A DNA stretch of 64,000 nucleotides, taken from positions 1 through 64,000 of the forward strand of contig NZ_JAAXCU010000030.1 in the NCBI RefSeq assembly GCF_012911845.1. Direction: 5' to 3'. Positions 1 through 8,028 of the stretch are shown here, one piece after another. The DNA is from Bacillus sp. RO2. Its GTDB lineage: Bacteria; Bacillota; Bacilli; Bacillales; Bacillaceae_I. The notes below the pieces were generated by a model that ran no database searches, was not told the origin of the DNA, and saw only the letters and a program-made list of their open reading frames with translations. Position 1 is the stretch's first letter; each line of letters begins with the position of its first letter. A program made the position numbers and the translations under genes.

Positions 1-218
1 CTAATAGAAGCGTTCTATACGCCCGAAACTCCGTCTGAAGAGGAGGAATTGTCTAATAGAAGTGTTCTATACGCCCGAAACTCCGTCTCAAGCGGAGGAA
101 CTGTCTAATAGAGGCGTTCTATACGCCTCGAAACTCCATCTGAAGCGGAGGAACTGTCTAATAGAGGCGTTCTATACGCCCGAACTCCCGTCTGAAAAGG
201 AAGAACTGTCTAATAGAA
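1..218. repeat. 52-bp tandem repeat, four copies plus a partial fifth
   Basis: Units lie at 1-52, 53-104, 105-157 (one extra base) and 158-209, and 210-218 repeats the first nine bases. Each unit begins CTAATAGA and holds two short inverted repeats: GCGT-TCTAT-ACGC (GGCGT/ACGCC in units 3 and 4) and, best kept in units 2 and 3, CTCCG/CGGAG around a 7-base loop. The unit length is not a multiple of three and TAA/TAG occur near each unit start, so it does not look coding. There are no unique spacers, so it is not a CRISPR array. The array may extend left of the window. Function unknown. Confidence 0.9.
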
Positions 219-409
219 ATTCATAAGATGGGTACATTTTACTATTTATCCCTATTTCTGAAACTAATTAGCATCCCATCACGTATCAACAATAGGAAAA
301 CAAAGAGTTTATTAGAAAAATATAACTTTTTGTTAGTATTGTTATTTTTATCCTGTAAAGGGGTAAAAGAAAATAGTCTATATCACAACAGGGAACAGGA
401 GAGGATTAT

Positions 410-1372
410 GTGAAAGCTTTGAAAATGATGTTGGTGGGAATCCTGGCTGTCATGTTACTAACAGCTTGTGGCAACTCCTCCAATGGGGCCAGTGGGAATG
501 TAGAGGGGAATGCAGAAGCGGAAGAGACGACTAGTGAGGAAACAACTAATGCGGCTACTGAGGTAGAGGAAGTGGATGCGACAGAAGAAACAGAAGAACA
601 AGAAACGCTGACTGCAGAAGAAGTTCTACAAAAATCCACTGAAGCGATGGCTGGGCTTTCTAGCTACTCAATGGAAATGATCTCAGATCAGGAAATTTCT
701 ATGGCAAATGAAGAGACTATTAAAATGGTTACCACCACGACAACTGATATGTCTTTGAATCCAATGGCCATGTATCAGGTGACGTCCATTGAAGATGCCG
801 ATGGAATGATGGATGGCATGGAAAATGAATCGTATTTTTCTGAAGACGGTTTCTTCGTATACGATTCCATGGCAGGACAATGGTATAAAATGCCGGAAGA
901 ATTTACAGCCCAGTTAAACGCAATGTCCGAAATGCAAGGAAATCCGGCAGAACAGTTGGAGATGCTGAAAGACTACACCGATAAGATTACTATGACAGAA
1001 GAAGACGACCACTATGCATTGAATTTTGAAGGATCTGGTGAACAATTTAATGAAATGGCTGGAATGATCGGCGGTATGATGGGAGACGGCATGGGGGAAA
1101 TGATGCAAGAAATGCTTTCCATGATGACAGTTAACCAATTAAGTTATTTGGTTCATATTGATAAAGAAAGCTTCTATCAAACAAAGGTTTTATTAAATAT
1201 GGATATGGAAATGGAAGTTGACGGGGAAAAGGTGTCAAGCATACAGGTGATGGATTCAACATTAACGAACTTTGATGAAGTGGGAGAAATTACTGTCCCT
1301 CAAGAAGTTATTGACAGTGCACAGGAAATTACACAAGAAGATCTTGAACAAATGGAACAGCAAGGAAGCTAA
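410..1372 (+). CDS. secreted lipoprotein, DUF6612-like
   Basis: The 320-aa product has a lipoprotein signal peptide: a hydrophobic stretch at residues 5-17 followed by lipobox LTAC with Cys20, so it should be lipidated and held on the outer face of the membrane. An acidic Glu/Thr linker follows (about 30-65), then a soluble domain very rich in Met, Glu and Asp, ending in a Gln/Glu-rich tail. This resembles the DUF6612 lipoproteins of Bacillus, whose fold is thought to be LolA/LppX-like; the family call is from memory. The start is GTG at 410, preceded by ACAGGAGAGG. An ATG two bases upstream is followed at once by TGA. The gene stands alone between the tandem repeat and a terminator. Confidence 0.75.
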   Translation: MKALKMMLVGILAVMLLTACGNSSNGASGNVEGNAEAEETTSEETTNAATEVEEVDATEETEEQETLTAEEVLQKSTEAMAGLSSYSMEMISDQEISMANEETIKMVTTTTTDMSLNPMAMYQVTSIEDADGMMDGMENESYFSEDGFFVYDSMAGQWYKMPEEFTAQLNAMSEMQGNPAEQLEMLKDYTDKITMTEEDDHYALNFEGSGEQFNEMAGMIGGMMGDGMGEMMQEMLSMMTVNQLSYLVHIDKESFYQTKVLLNMDMEMEVDGEKVSSIQVMDSTLTNFDEVGEITVPQEVIDSAQEITQEDLEQMEQQGS

Positions 1373-1384
1373 AAAAAAAGAACA

Positions 1385-1417
1385 GGAGGAGCCAGTTTAA
1401 AGGTTCCTCCCTTTTTT
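1385..1417 (+). terminator. rho-independent terminator
   Basis: Stem GGAGGAGCC/GGTTCCTCC with one G-U pair, then CTTTTTT. An A-run upstream lets it also serve the convergent gene that ends at 1416. Confidence 0.85.
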
Positions 1418-1970
1418 ACGTTATTCGCAATTTTACAGGTTGATAATCATAAAGTTTTCCTTCATAAATCCACTCTAGCCGGTCGCTTTGCCTAAAATCA
1501 TCAGGGGTAACAAGGGAGGGGAGTTTATCCCATAACTTAATACCGGAGCGGTGAAGAACATCTGAGACGAACTGGGAACAGAAATAACTGGAATCAATTT
1601 CTACCGGCTCGTTTATAGAAACGCCGATCACGCCGAGCAAATTATAGAACCACTTTGTTTCTTTCTTTTGAAAGACCCCAATGATTCTCCGCATTTTTTC
1701 CACTTCCCGTTGAGTAACGGCCATTTTATATATTACACATGTTGTGCCGGGATACTTTCTATATGTTCCATTCTCTACATCTTCCCGAACAAAGCCGCCG
1801 TTAAAAGGGTTGCTTGGCCGTTTTCTGCCAAAGCTGTATAACTCTTTTAAATCACTGTCAAACGAAAGGGAGACATGATTATATGGTGCTTTCGTGTACT
1901 TCTTTATGGATTTGGTAAATAAGGTACCAGTATCAGTAAGTAATATGTATACATATGTATCTCCCAACAT
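1416..1970 (-). CDS. permuted papain-like (YiiX/YycO-type) hydrolase
   Basis: The 184-aa protein has the two marks of the circularly permuted NlpC/P60 or papain-like fold: a His in APYNHVSLSF (His32) and a Cys in SSYFCSQFV (Cys131), in the His-before-Cys order. Proteins of this class are amidases or peptidases acting on peptidoglycan, lipids or proteins; the substrate here is unknown. No signal peptide or membrane segment is seen. An upstream ATG would give 210 aa, but it lacks a ribosome site, whereas ATG at 1970 has AAAGGTG six bases upstream. The gene is convergent with the lipoprotein gene. Confidence 0.7.
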   Translation of the reverse strand: MLGDTYVYILLTDTGTLFTKSIKKYTKAPYNHVSLSFDSDLKELYSFGRKRPSNPFNGGFVREDVENGTYRKYPGTTCVIYKMAVTQREVEKMRRIIGVFQKKETKWFYNLLGVIGVSINEPVEIDSSYFCSQFVSDVLHRSGIKLWDKLPSLVTPDDFRQSDRLEWIYEGKLYDYQPVKLRIT

Positions 1971-2074
1971 TCCCCACACCTTTGTAAGAATTATTTCTAC
2001 TATTATATTATATAATTTCTCTTGACCAAAATTAACCATTAATTTCATAATAATAGGTAGATAGGGGGATTATT

Positions 2075-3001
2075 ATGTTTATTTTCGAGAAAGAGGCAGT
2101 CATAACATTATTGGTTATTGCATTAGGATTAAGTGTGTTTAGTACGATCTTTTACATAGTAAAAAGGAATACAACTTCTAAGGATTTCTCAGATTTATCA
2201 GTGCGGGTAAAAACGTGGTGGGGAATGCTTGCAGTATTTAGCATTGCGACGTTGTTTCATCCAATGGTTTCTTTATTTGCCCTTATGTTCTTATGTTTTT
2301 TTTCATTAAAAGAGTATTTCTCGATCTTGCGAACCCGTAAGGTCGACAGGCAATTATTTTTATGGGCGTATCTCTCCATTCCCATTCAGTTTTATTGGAT
2401 CTATATCGGATGGTACGGCATGTTCATCGTGTTCATTCCAGTCTATGTATTCCTCTTCTTGCCGCTTCCGAGGATACTTGGGAATGGAACAGTTGGTTTC
2501 CTTCGCTCCGTCTCCTCCACACAGTGGGGATTGATGCTCATGGTATTCGGCCTGAGTCACCTGGCATTTTATCAAGTTGCAACCCCAGAGTATGGTGCCA
2601 ACCTTGTCTTATATTTGGTTGTGCTGACACAATTGCATGATGTGATTCAATATTTAATTTCGCTTTATATCGGAAAAAAGAAGGTTATCCCATCATCGAA
2701 CCCTAACATCACGTGGGAGGGGTTTCTGATTTCCACTTTTGTGACAACAGGAGTTTCCTATAATCTATTTGCCTACTTAACTCCATTAAATGAATTGTTC
2801 GGGTTATTATCAGGTCTAATTATTAGTGTTGCATGTTTTGGAGGTAGTTTGGCAGTATCGGTTTTGAAGCGCGATCTGTTAGTAGGTGATGATGAGAAAG
2901 CATCTGTGCTGAAGAAAAGCTATCTAACGAGGGTGGATAGCCTTGCATACTCTGCTCCGATTTTCTTTCACGTTATCCGGTATTATTTTGATTTTATGTA
3001 G
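2075..3001 (+). CDS. CdsA-family phosphatidate cytidylyltransferase-like membrane protein
   Basis: The 308-aa polytopic protein (about 8 membrane segments) has a C-terminal half laid out like CdsA, which makes CDP-diacylglycerol from phosphatidate and CTP. QLHDVIQY, then IGKKK, NPNITWEG, and near the end a variant of the family signature with S(V)LKRD and TRVDSLAY (R-x-D-S), match the CdsA spacing. The usual S-x3-R-x4-KD-x5-PGHGG block is degraded, without the glycine-rich turn. It is therefore a divergent paralog and probably not the main housekeeping enzyme. The ribosome site is GATAGGGGG before the ATG. It is divergent from the papain-like gene. Confidence 0.75.
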   Translation: MFIFEKEAVITLLVIALGLSVFSTIFYIVKRNTTSKDFSDLSVRVKTWWGMLAVFSIATLFHPMVSLFALMFLCFFSLKEYFSILRTRKVDRQLFLWAYLSIPIQFYWIYIGWYGMFIVFIPVYVFLFLPLPRILGNGTVGFLRSVSSTQWGLMLMVFGLSHLAFYQVATPEYGANLVLYLVVLTQLHDVIQYLISLYIGKKKVIPSSNPNITWEGFLISTFVTTGVSYNLFAYLTPLNELFGLLSGLIISVACFGGSLAVSVLKRDLLVGDDEKASVLKKSYLTRVDSLAYSAPIFFHVIRYYFDFM

Positions 3002-3109
3002 GTTTTTAGGCTTGTCTATAAAGGCGTAAAAGAAATACATCTTTTGAATCACATAATTTCACATCCCGCCTAATATTTTACAATAATAGGATATTGGGAG
3101 GATTGATGT

Positions 3110-4042
3110 ATGAAGCTGCTTATTTTCTGTGATCCCGGAATTGATGATGCGCTAGCTTTAATCTATGCGCTACTTCATCCTGAAATAGAAGTACTTGGAC
3201 TTGTATGCAGCTATGGAAATGTGGATAAGATCACTGCTGCCTATAATGCAGCCCATATTTTGCAATTGGCTGGCAGGATGGACATCCCAATATTCAATGG
3301 TGCGGAAATGCCGGTTTCTGGAGAACTTGCCAACTACTATCCTGAGATTCATGGAGAGGACGGTATTGGTCCTATAAAAGTGAAAAAAGGATCCTACCAA
3401 TTTAGAATTCGTAACCTTGGTGAGGTATTTGAAATTATTAAGCGTAATAAAGATTTAGTCATTGCCGACCTAGGTAGATCGACCACTTTGGCTGCATGTT
3501 TTTTATTAAATAGGGCATTAATGGGAGAGGTTAAAGAGCTTCATATTATGGGCGGAGCTTTCATGGTCCCTGGAAATGTTACCCCTGTAGCCGAAGCAAA
3601 TTTCTTTGGAGACCCGACCTCAGCCAATCTATTATTAGCTCACGGTAAAAAAGTTTTTCTTACTCCTTTAAATGTCACTCAAAAGGCAATACTTACGAAT
3701 GATTATGCGGAGGCCCTTGAGTACTATACTAAAAATAAATTTAAAGAAATGTACATTCCGATTATTAAATATTATGCGAATGCCTATTCAAAACTGGTAC
3801 CGGGAATAGAAGGTGCGCCATTTCATGATTTGTTAACGGTTTATTCTGCTGCTCATCCAGATAGGATGCAGTACTTGGCTAAAAAAGTGCATGTCGTTGT
3901 AGAAGGAAAAACACGTGGGAAATCATTTGCTGACTTCCGTCATATGGAAGTGGATAGTGAGAGTAACCATCACATCGCCTTAGGCTTCGACTATGAGCAT
4001 TTTTTGCAAGAAGTTTTTCAAATATTAACAAGACCCTTATAA
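3110..4042 (+). CDS. inosine-uridine preferring nucleoside hydrolase family
   Basis: 310 aa. The N-terminus MKLLIFCDPGIDDALAL carries the calcium-binding DxGxDDAxAL-type motif of nucleoside hydrolases, which split ribonucleosides into base and ribose. A second conserved block, LHIMGGAF at about 145-152, and GNVTPVAEANFFGDP (NxxxEfN-type) follow in family order. No signal peptide, so cytosolic salvage is likely. The first motif has Pro where many members have Thr (D-P-G for D-T-G), as in several Bacillus paralogs. TTGGGAGG lies ahead of the ATG. The acetyltransferase gene follows after 36 bp and may be cotranscribed. Confidence 0.85.
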   Translation: MKLLIFCDPGIDDALALIYALLHPEIEVLGLVCSYGNVDKITAAYNAAHILQLAGRMDIPIFNGAEMPVSGELANYYPEIHGEDGIGPIKVKKGSYQFRIRNLGEVFEIIKRNKDLVIADLGRSTTLAACFLLNRALMGEVKELHIMGGAFMVPGNVTPVAEANFFGDPTSANLLLAHGKKVFLTPLNVTQKAILTNDYAEALEYYTKNKFKEMYIPIIKYYANAYSKLVPGIEGAPFHDLLTVYSAAHPDRMQYLAKKVHVVVEGKTRGKSFADFRHMEVDSESNHHIALGFDYEHFLQEVFQILTRPL

Positions 4043-4078
4043 TAAGAGAAGTTTCCACGATGGAAGGGGATAATAAAA

Positions 4079-4642
4079 GTGATTTCTGAAAAAGAAAAAA
4101 TGCTCGCTGGCGAGTTGTACAAACCATGGGATTCAGAGTTAATGAAGGAAAGAGCCAATGCAAGAAGACTAAGTAGACTAATCAATGAAACTACAGAAAC
4201 GCAAGTTGACCTGAGAGTAGAACTGCTTAAGGAGCTTTTCGGATCCACGGGAGAAAATGTCTTTCTCGAACCGAACTTCCGTTGTGACTATGGATATAAT
4301 ATTCATGTAGGGGAAAATTTTTTCGCCAACTTTGACTGCTGCATACTTGATGTGTGCAAAGTGGAGTTTGGTGATAATTGTATGCTTGCGCCAGGTGTAC
4401 ATATTTATACCGCAACTCATCCTATTGATCCAGTTGAAAGAAACAAAGGGCCTGAATACGGTATTCCAGTCAAAATAGGCAACAACGTTTGGATTGGCGG
4501 CAGTGCCGTCATTAATCCGGGAATCACAATCGGGGACAACGTGGTTGTCGCATCCGGCGCTGTTGTGACGAAAGATGTGCCTCCAAATGTAGTTGTCGGA
4601 GGAAATCCAGCCAGAATCATAAAAGAAATAGAAGTAAAATAA
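4079..4642 (+). CDS. maa: maltose/galactoside O-acetyltransferase family
   Basis: 187 aa with a left-handed beta-helix of hexapeptide repeats. The N-terminal Mac domain ([18 protein letters not shown]) is that of Maa, which transfers acetyl from acetyl-CoA to maltose and similar sugars. The HxxxxP segment TATHPIDP with the catalytic-type His, IGNNVWIGG and GNPARII are standard. The start is GTG at 4079 behind AAGGGGAT; the next ATG (codon 8) would remove residues aligning with B. subtilis Maa. A terminator follows directly, so it is the last gene of a two-gene unit with the nucleoside hydrolase. Confidence 0.88.
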   Translation: MISEKEKMLAGELYKPWDSELMKERANARRLSRLINETTETQVDLRVELLKELFGSTGENVFLEPNFRCDYGYNIHVGENFFANFDCCILDVCKVEFGDNCMLAPGVHIYTATHPIDPVERNKGPEYGIPVKIGNNVWIGGSAVINPGITIGDNVVVASGAVVTKDVPPNVVVGGNPARIIKEIEVK

Positions 4643-4664
4643 AGAATCTATCATTTTTCCTAGT

Positions 4665-4703
4665 AATCGTTGCATATAATGTAACGATTCTTCTTTTGTT
4701 TTT
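4665..4703 (+). terminator. rho-independent terminator after maa
   Basis: Stem AATCGTT/AACGATT with an 11-base loop, followed by CTTCTTTTG and a T-run. Confidence 0.75.
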
Positions 4704-4775
4704 TATATTTGTATCATTGCTTTTAGTTTAGTTGCTGAACTGTACATACTAGTGTTTTTGGTAGGAGGGACGGTT

Positions 4776-5168
4776 TTGGAAAAAGAAGAGCATTCCTTAT
4801 ATGATCAACCAATAATAGCCTTTGGCTTGCCCATACTTATTATGCTGTTTGGAGTATTTTTGCTTGTGGAAGCACATAATTCAGGGAAACTGAAATATAT
4901 CCCTGTGGTATTCATTCTGCTTGGGTTATCCGAAATTATCCGTGCTGTGATGAGACGGCATTACCGTCCGACGAAGAGGAAGCGAGCTGAAATTAATCAA
5001 AAAAGTGGACATGTTGCTTACATTCTTATGGCTACAAGTGTGGTATGTTCGGTGTTGCTTTTGATTATGGAGCGGATTTCGGTGGAGATGGTGTTGTATG
5101 TACAGTTGTCGATGGCGATAGTGGTATATCCGTTGTTAAAATTGATTTTACTAGTACGGCATTACTAA
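4776..5168 (+). CDS. hypothetical membrane protein
   Basis: 130 aa from TTG at 4776, with GTAGGAGGGA in good position; the frame is open further upstream but without a ribosome site. It has four hydrophobic segments: two N-terminal helices, a basic stretch RRHYRPTKRKR (cytoplasmic loop by the positive-inside rule), and two C-terminal helices. No family is recognised. A terminator follows 1 bp after the stop. Confidence 0.7.
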   Translation: MEKEEHSLYDQPIIAFGLPILIMLFGVFLLVEAHNSGKLKYIPVVFILLGLSEIIRAVMRRHYRPTKRKRAEINQKSGHVAYILMATSVVCSVLLLIMERISVEMVLYVQLSMAIVVYPLLKLILLVRHY

Positions 5169-5169
5169 A

Positions 5170-5195
5170 GTGACGGGGAGTCCCGTCACTTTTTT
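5170..5195 (+). terminator. rho-independent terminator
   Basis: Perfect 8-bp stem GTGACGGG/CCCGTCAC with GAGT loop and TTTTTT. It overlaps the 3' end of the convergent glycosyltransferase gene. Confidence 0.9.
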
Positions 5196-6328
5196 AGTTG
5201 TTTGATGGAGTAAAATGTCCCTCTCCAGATGATGCCGCCTCTCTGAAAAGTGAGGATGGTTGCTCTCGCAATACTGTACATAAAAAGCAAGACAGTGATA
5301 GGGAAGACTGTTATATATATATTTGCCCCTTTTGCCATCTTGTTTGCTGTTTCGTTGTAAGCTAGAACTAACATTAAAATACTGAAAGCGTAAACCAGTT
5401 GAGTGGTTCCTGTCGTAATAAACAAGGCGATAAAAGGGAAGAGCTGTGATAAAAATAAACCGCTAAGGGCAAATAACACCATAAAGTAGCTGTAAAAGAG
5501 CCCTGCAAAGGTGTTCTTCTCCAATCCGATAAGTGCCGATCTCAGGTCAGGGTACCATTCTACTTGCAGGTGTTCCAGCGCCAGGGCCAAGTGTTGCTTC
5601 TTGCCGGCCGCCTTGATCTGCCTGCCAAGCATCAGGTCATCATCTGGTCTCATTTTAATATTTTTATGCGTCCCGATTTCCTCATAAGCATCTCTAGATA
5701 ATAGGTTGAACGCTCCAATACCAATGGCAGACTTACTTTTAGGATCAGTGGATTTCCATGGCCTTTTAAAATAACCAAAACCAAAAAGGAAGAAGGAGAC
5801 AAACGCATTTGTCCAGAAACTGCATCCTTTTAAATTTGGAGCAAGGGTTAAATGGTCGAGTTTCTTGTCTTGAAAGTATGTTAATGCTTTTGAGATGGTA
5901 TCTCTTTTGAATAGAATGTCTGCGTCGGTAAAAAGGATATACTCGCCTTTACTTTGAAGGTATCCTTCATACAGTGCGTGATTTTTTCCGAGCCAACCAT
6001 CTTCAAGTTGTTTAATATGAATACATTTCATTCTTGGTTCCGTTTTTGCCATTTGATCAATTATGGTGCCAGTCCGGTCAGAGGAGCGGTCGTTCACAAC
6101 AATCCATTCTATATTGGAATACGTTTGCTGAAATTGAGACTGCAGACTTGCTTCGATATGCTTCTCTTCATCTTTTCCCGCAACGATGATGGAAAGAAGG
6201 GTACCGCTACTATGCAAACTTTCATCTACTTTTACATGTTCTAGTTTTGCAATTTTCTTCATACCTATCTTTGCATCCAGCCATACAGAAAACCAGAACA
6301 GAAAGGTAAATATAGCTAGATAGAGCAT
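5186..6328 (-). CDS. membrane glycosyltransferase, family 2 (CrtQ-like)
   Basis: 380 aa. An N-terminal membrane helix is followed by a GT-A domain: LSIIVAGKDEE and WIVVNDRSSDRTG bind the nucleotide sugar, FTDADI is the DxD metal motif, and MRPDDDLMLGRQIKAAG is the acceptor/base region. QVEWYPDLRSALIGLEKN resembles the Q/RxxRW-like region. Three or four C-terminal helices anchor it. The closest architecture I know is the 4,4'-diaponeurosporenoate glycosyltransferase CrtQ, but no carotenoid genes are nearby, so the acceptor is unknown. ATG at 6328 sits six bases from GGAGG; a GTG one codon earlier is too close. Confidence 0.8.
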   Translation of the reverse strand: MLYLAIFTFLFWFSVWLDAKIGMKKIAKLEHVKVDESLHSSGTLLSIIVAGKDEEKHIEASLQSQFQQTYSNIEWIVVNDRSSDRTGTIIDQMAKTEPRMKCIHIKQLEDGWLGKNHALYEGYLQSKGEYILFTDADILFKRDTISKALTYFQDKKLDHLTLAPNLKGCSFWTNAFVSFFLFGFGYFKRPWKSTDPKSKSAIGIGAFNLLSRDAYEEIGTHKNIKMRPDDDLMLGRQIKAAGKKQHLALALEHLQVEWYPDLRSALIGLEKNTFAGLFYSYFMVLFALSGLFLSQLFPFIALFITTGTTQLVYAFSILMLVLAYNETANKMAKGANIYITVFPITVLLFMYSIARATILTFQRGGIIWRGTFYSIKQLKK

Positions 6329-6376
6329 CACGGACCTCCAGTAGTTGATTATTGTATTTTACCAGAAGGGTAATAG

Positions 6377-6400
6377 AAAAAGCACCTCATGAGGTGCTTT
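6377..6400 (-). terminator. terminator of the CobW-family gene
   Basis: The palindrome AAAGCACCTC-AT-GAGGTGCTTT is followed, on the minus strand, by five T residues. Confidence 0.85.
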
Positions 6401-6406
6401 AAGATG

Positions 6407-7615
6407 TTATACTGTTTGTTTGTTAACTGTCCATGGAAAAGGATCAGGAAGTGAAGACCAATCTTGTTCGAATTCTTGTGGAGTCAATAGACAGCTGTCC
6501 AGCTCTCTTGTCAGCTCCCCACGGTCCATATCCAAACCAATCAGGACAAGCTTTGTCATTCTATCACCGAATTCAGGATCCCATTCCTCTAACAAGTGTG
6601 GATTCTCCTTTATCACGACTTCTTGTTCCAATTTTGGAAGCGATGCTACCCAATAGGATACCGGTTGTAGTTGAACAGATGGCCCTGCTTGGGAAAAGAG
6701 AAGCGCTACATTGTTTCTAGTAGCACACCACACAATCCCTTTGGCCCTTACAACTTCTTCAGGAAGAGCCGCATACCACTCACTGAAACGCTGGGAATGG
6801 AAAGGTAGCCTACGCTGATAAAGAAAGGAGGAGATTCCGTACTCTTCTGTCTCTGGACTGTGCTGTTGGTGACCAGCTTGAAGCTCCTTCAACCAGCCAG
6901 CAGATGCACTCGCTTTGTAGAAATCGAATTTTCTAGTGTTCAATATAGAAGATGGAGGAACATTGGAATTTGTAGATCTAATAATAGTTGCCTCAGGTTG
7001 GAGTGTTTTTAGAACTTTCTCCAATTTTTCCAACTCTTCTTCTGATACAAGGTCACATTTGTTTAAAATAAGTACATCACAAAACTCAATTTGGTCAATT
7101 AATAAATCTGCAATCTCCCTTGTATCTTCCTCACTCATTGCCTCTTTTCTGTCTAAAAGGCTGTCTCCAGACTCAAAATCATGCCAGAAACGATAAGCAT
7201 CCACAACCGTCACCATCGTATCCAGCCTGCAAAACTTGGTTAAATCAATGCCAAGCTCTTCATCAATATAAGAAAAAGTTTGGGCAACCGGTACCGGTTC
7301 ACTTATTCCTGTTGATTCAATTAAAATGTAATCAATATCACCGGCAGTAGCCAGTTTTTCCACTTCTACAAGCAAGTCCTCTCGAAGTGTACAGCATATG
7401 CAACCATTGGACATCTCCACCAGTTTTTCGTCTGTGCGAGAAAGGCTCCCACCCTGCCGTACCAACCCAGCATCAATGTTCACTTCACTCATGTCATTCA
7501 CGATGACCGCCACTTTCAATCCATCTCTATTATGTAATATATGATTTAAGAGGGTCGTTTTACCGGCTCCTAAATAACCGCTTAGAACAGTGACAGGTAT
7601 TTTATTTATCGTCAT
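6407..7615 (-). CDS. CobW/COG0523 GTP-dependent zinc metallochaperone (YciC/ZagA-type)
   Basis: 402 aa, the length of B. subtilis YciC (ZagA). The P-loop GYLGAGKTT is at 13-21, the metal-binding CxCC of the family (GCICC) at 72-75, ESTGISEP corresponds to the switch region, and LNKCDL is the NKxD guanine motif. Members deliver Zn(II) to client enzymes during zinc starvation. The upstream region carries a near-perfect Zur box over the start of transcription, which supports the zinc role directly. AAAGGAGA precedes the ATG. It is a single-gene unit with its own terminator. Confidence 0.92.
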   Translation of the reverse strand: MTINKIPVTVLSGYLGAGKTTLLNHILHNRDGLKVAVIVNDMSEVNIDAGLVRQGGSLSRTDEKLVEMSNGCICCTLREDLLVEVEKLATAGDIDYILIESTGISEPVPVAQTFSYIDEELGIDLTKFCRLDTMVTVVDAYRFWHDFESGDSLLDRKEAMSEEDTREIADLLIDQIEFCDVLILNKCDLVSEEELEKLEKVLKTLQPEATIIRSTNSNVPPSSILNTRKFDFYKASASAGWLKELQAGHQQHSPETEEYGISSFLYQRRLPFHSQRFSEWYAALPEEVVRAKGIVWCATRNNVALLFSQAGPSVQLQPVSYWVASLPKLEQEVVIKENPHLLEEWDPEFGDRMTKLVLIGLDMDRGELTRELDSCLLTPQEFEQDWSSLPDPFPWTVNKQTV

Positions 7616-7637
7616 TTTAGCTATCTCCTTTAATTTG

Positions 7638-7660
7638 TAAATAGTAATGATTACGATTTA
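7638..7660 (-). promoter_or_regulatory. Zur box
   Basis: The 23-bp palindrome differs at one position from the Bacillus Zur consensus (TAAATCGTAAT-N-ATTACGATTTA). It covers the expected +1 of the CobW gene, so zinc-loaded Zur should block transcription. Confidence 0.9.
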
Positions 7661-7661
7661 T

Positions 7662-7690
7662 ATATTATCTTAGTATCATTGCGATGTAAA
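7662..7690 (-). promoter_or_regulatory. SigA promoter of the CobW gene
   Basis: Minus strand: -35 TTTACA (7690-7685), 17-bp spacer, -10 TAATAT (7667-7662), just upstream of the Zur box. Confidence 0.75.
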
Positions 7691-7750
7691 GAGATTATGG
7701 TTCTTAAGCTTTGATAAGGTAGAATATAGTAAAAAAAGGTTGTGATAGGG

Positions 7751-7942
7751 ATGATCTGGTTATTTTTTATCAGCTTTACCGTTCTTGTCGCTATTTTCTT
7801 CTATTTTCTAAATCTATCATTAAAAAAACATCATGAAATCTATGGCAGCAAGTTCGTGCGTCCCTCCATGTGTGTATCATGCGGCAGGGAATTCCTTAAT
7901 AATGCTTCTAATTTCTGCGATGGTTGTAAAAGTAGAGGATGA
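7751..7942 (+). CDS. small membrane protein with a C-terminal zinc-ribbon half
   Basis: 63 aa: one N-terminal membrane helix (about residues 2-22), a short basic linker, then CVSC and CDGC spaced like a four-Cys zinc knuckle at the C-terminus. The family is not recognised. ATG at 7751 is about 11 bases from AAAGG; a GTG nine bases earlier is only two bases from the same site. A terminator stem begins within the stop codon region. The stop codon also overlaps an ATG of the downstream frame, but the terminator argues that the next gene begins later. Confidence 0.65.
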   Translation: MIWLFFISFTVLVAIFFYFLNLSLKKHHEIYGSKFVRPSMCVSCGREFLNNASNFCDGCKSRG

Positions 7943-7966
7943 TTCTAGAAATAGAATCATCTTTTT
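7939..7966 (+). terminator. rho-independent terminator
   Basis: Perfect 9-bp stem ATGATTCTA/TAGAATCAT with GAAA tetraloop, then CTTTTT. It lies inside the upstream extension of the spoIIP reading frame, which argues that spoIIP starts downstream. Confidence 0.9.
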
Positions 7967-7996
7967 ATATTGCCCTTCTAATTTCTATCAATAAGG

Positions 7997-8004
7997 CATA
8001 CAAA
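7997..8004 (+). promoter_or_regulatory. possible SigE -10 element for the SpoIIP gene
   Basis: CATACAAA matches the mother-cell SigE -10 (CATACAHT) at seven of eight positions. A weak -35 (TCTAATTT, ending at 7984) is 12 bp upstream, a little short. The leader would be only about 18 bases. Tentative. Confidence 0.3.
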
Positions 8005-8028
8005 TTAGATAGAAAGGAGGGGGGAAAG

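Noticed and set aside
1-218. CRISPR-like array
   Set aside because: Units abut directly with no spacers and no cas genes are nearby.
228-413. 61-codon frame ending at the lipoprotein start
   Set aside because: No ribosome site, hydrophobic and low-complexity, and it overlaps the leader of the lipoprotein gene.
1416-2048. Longer start of the papain-like protein (210 aa)
   Set aside because: The first ATG has no ribosome site; ATG 1970 does.
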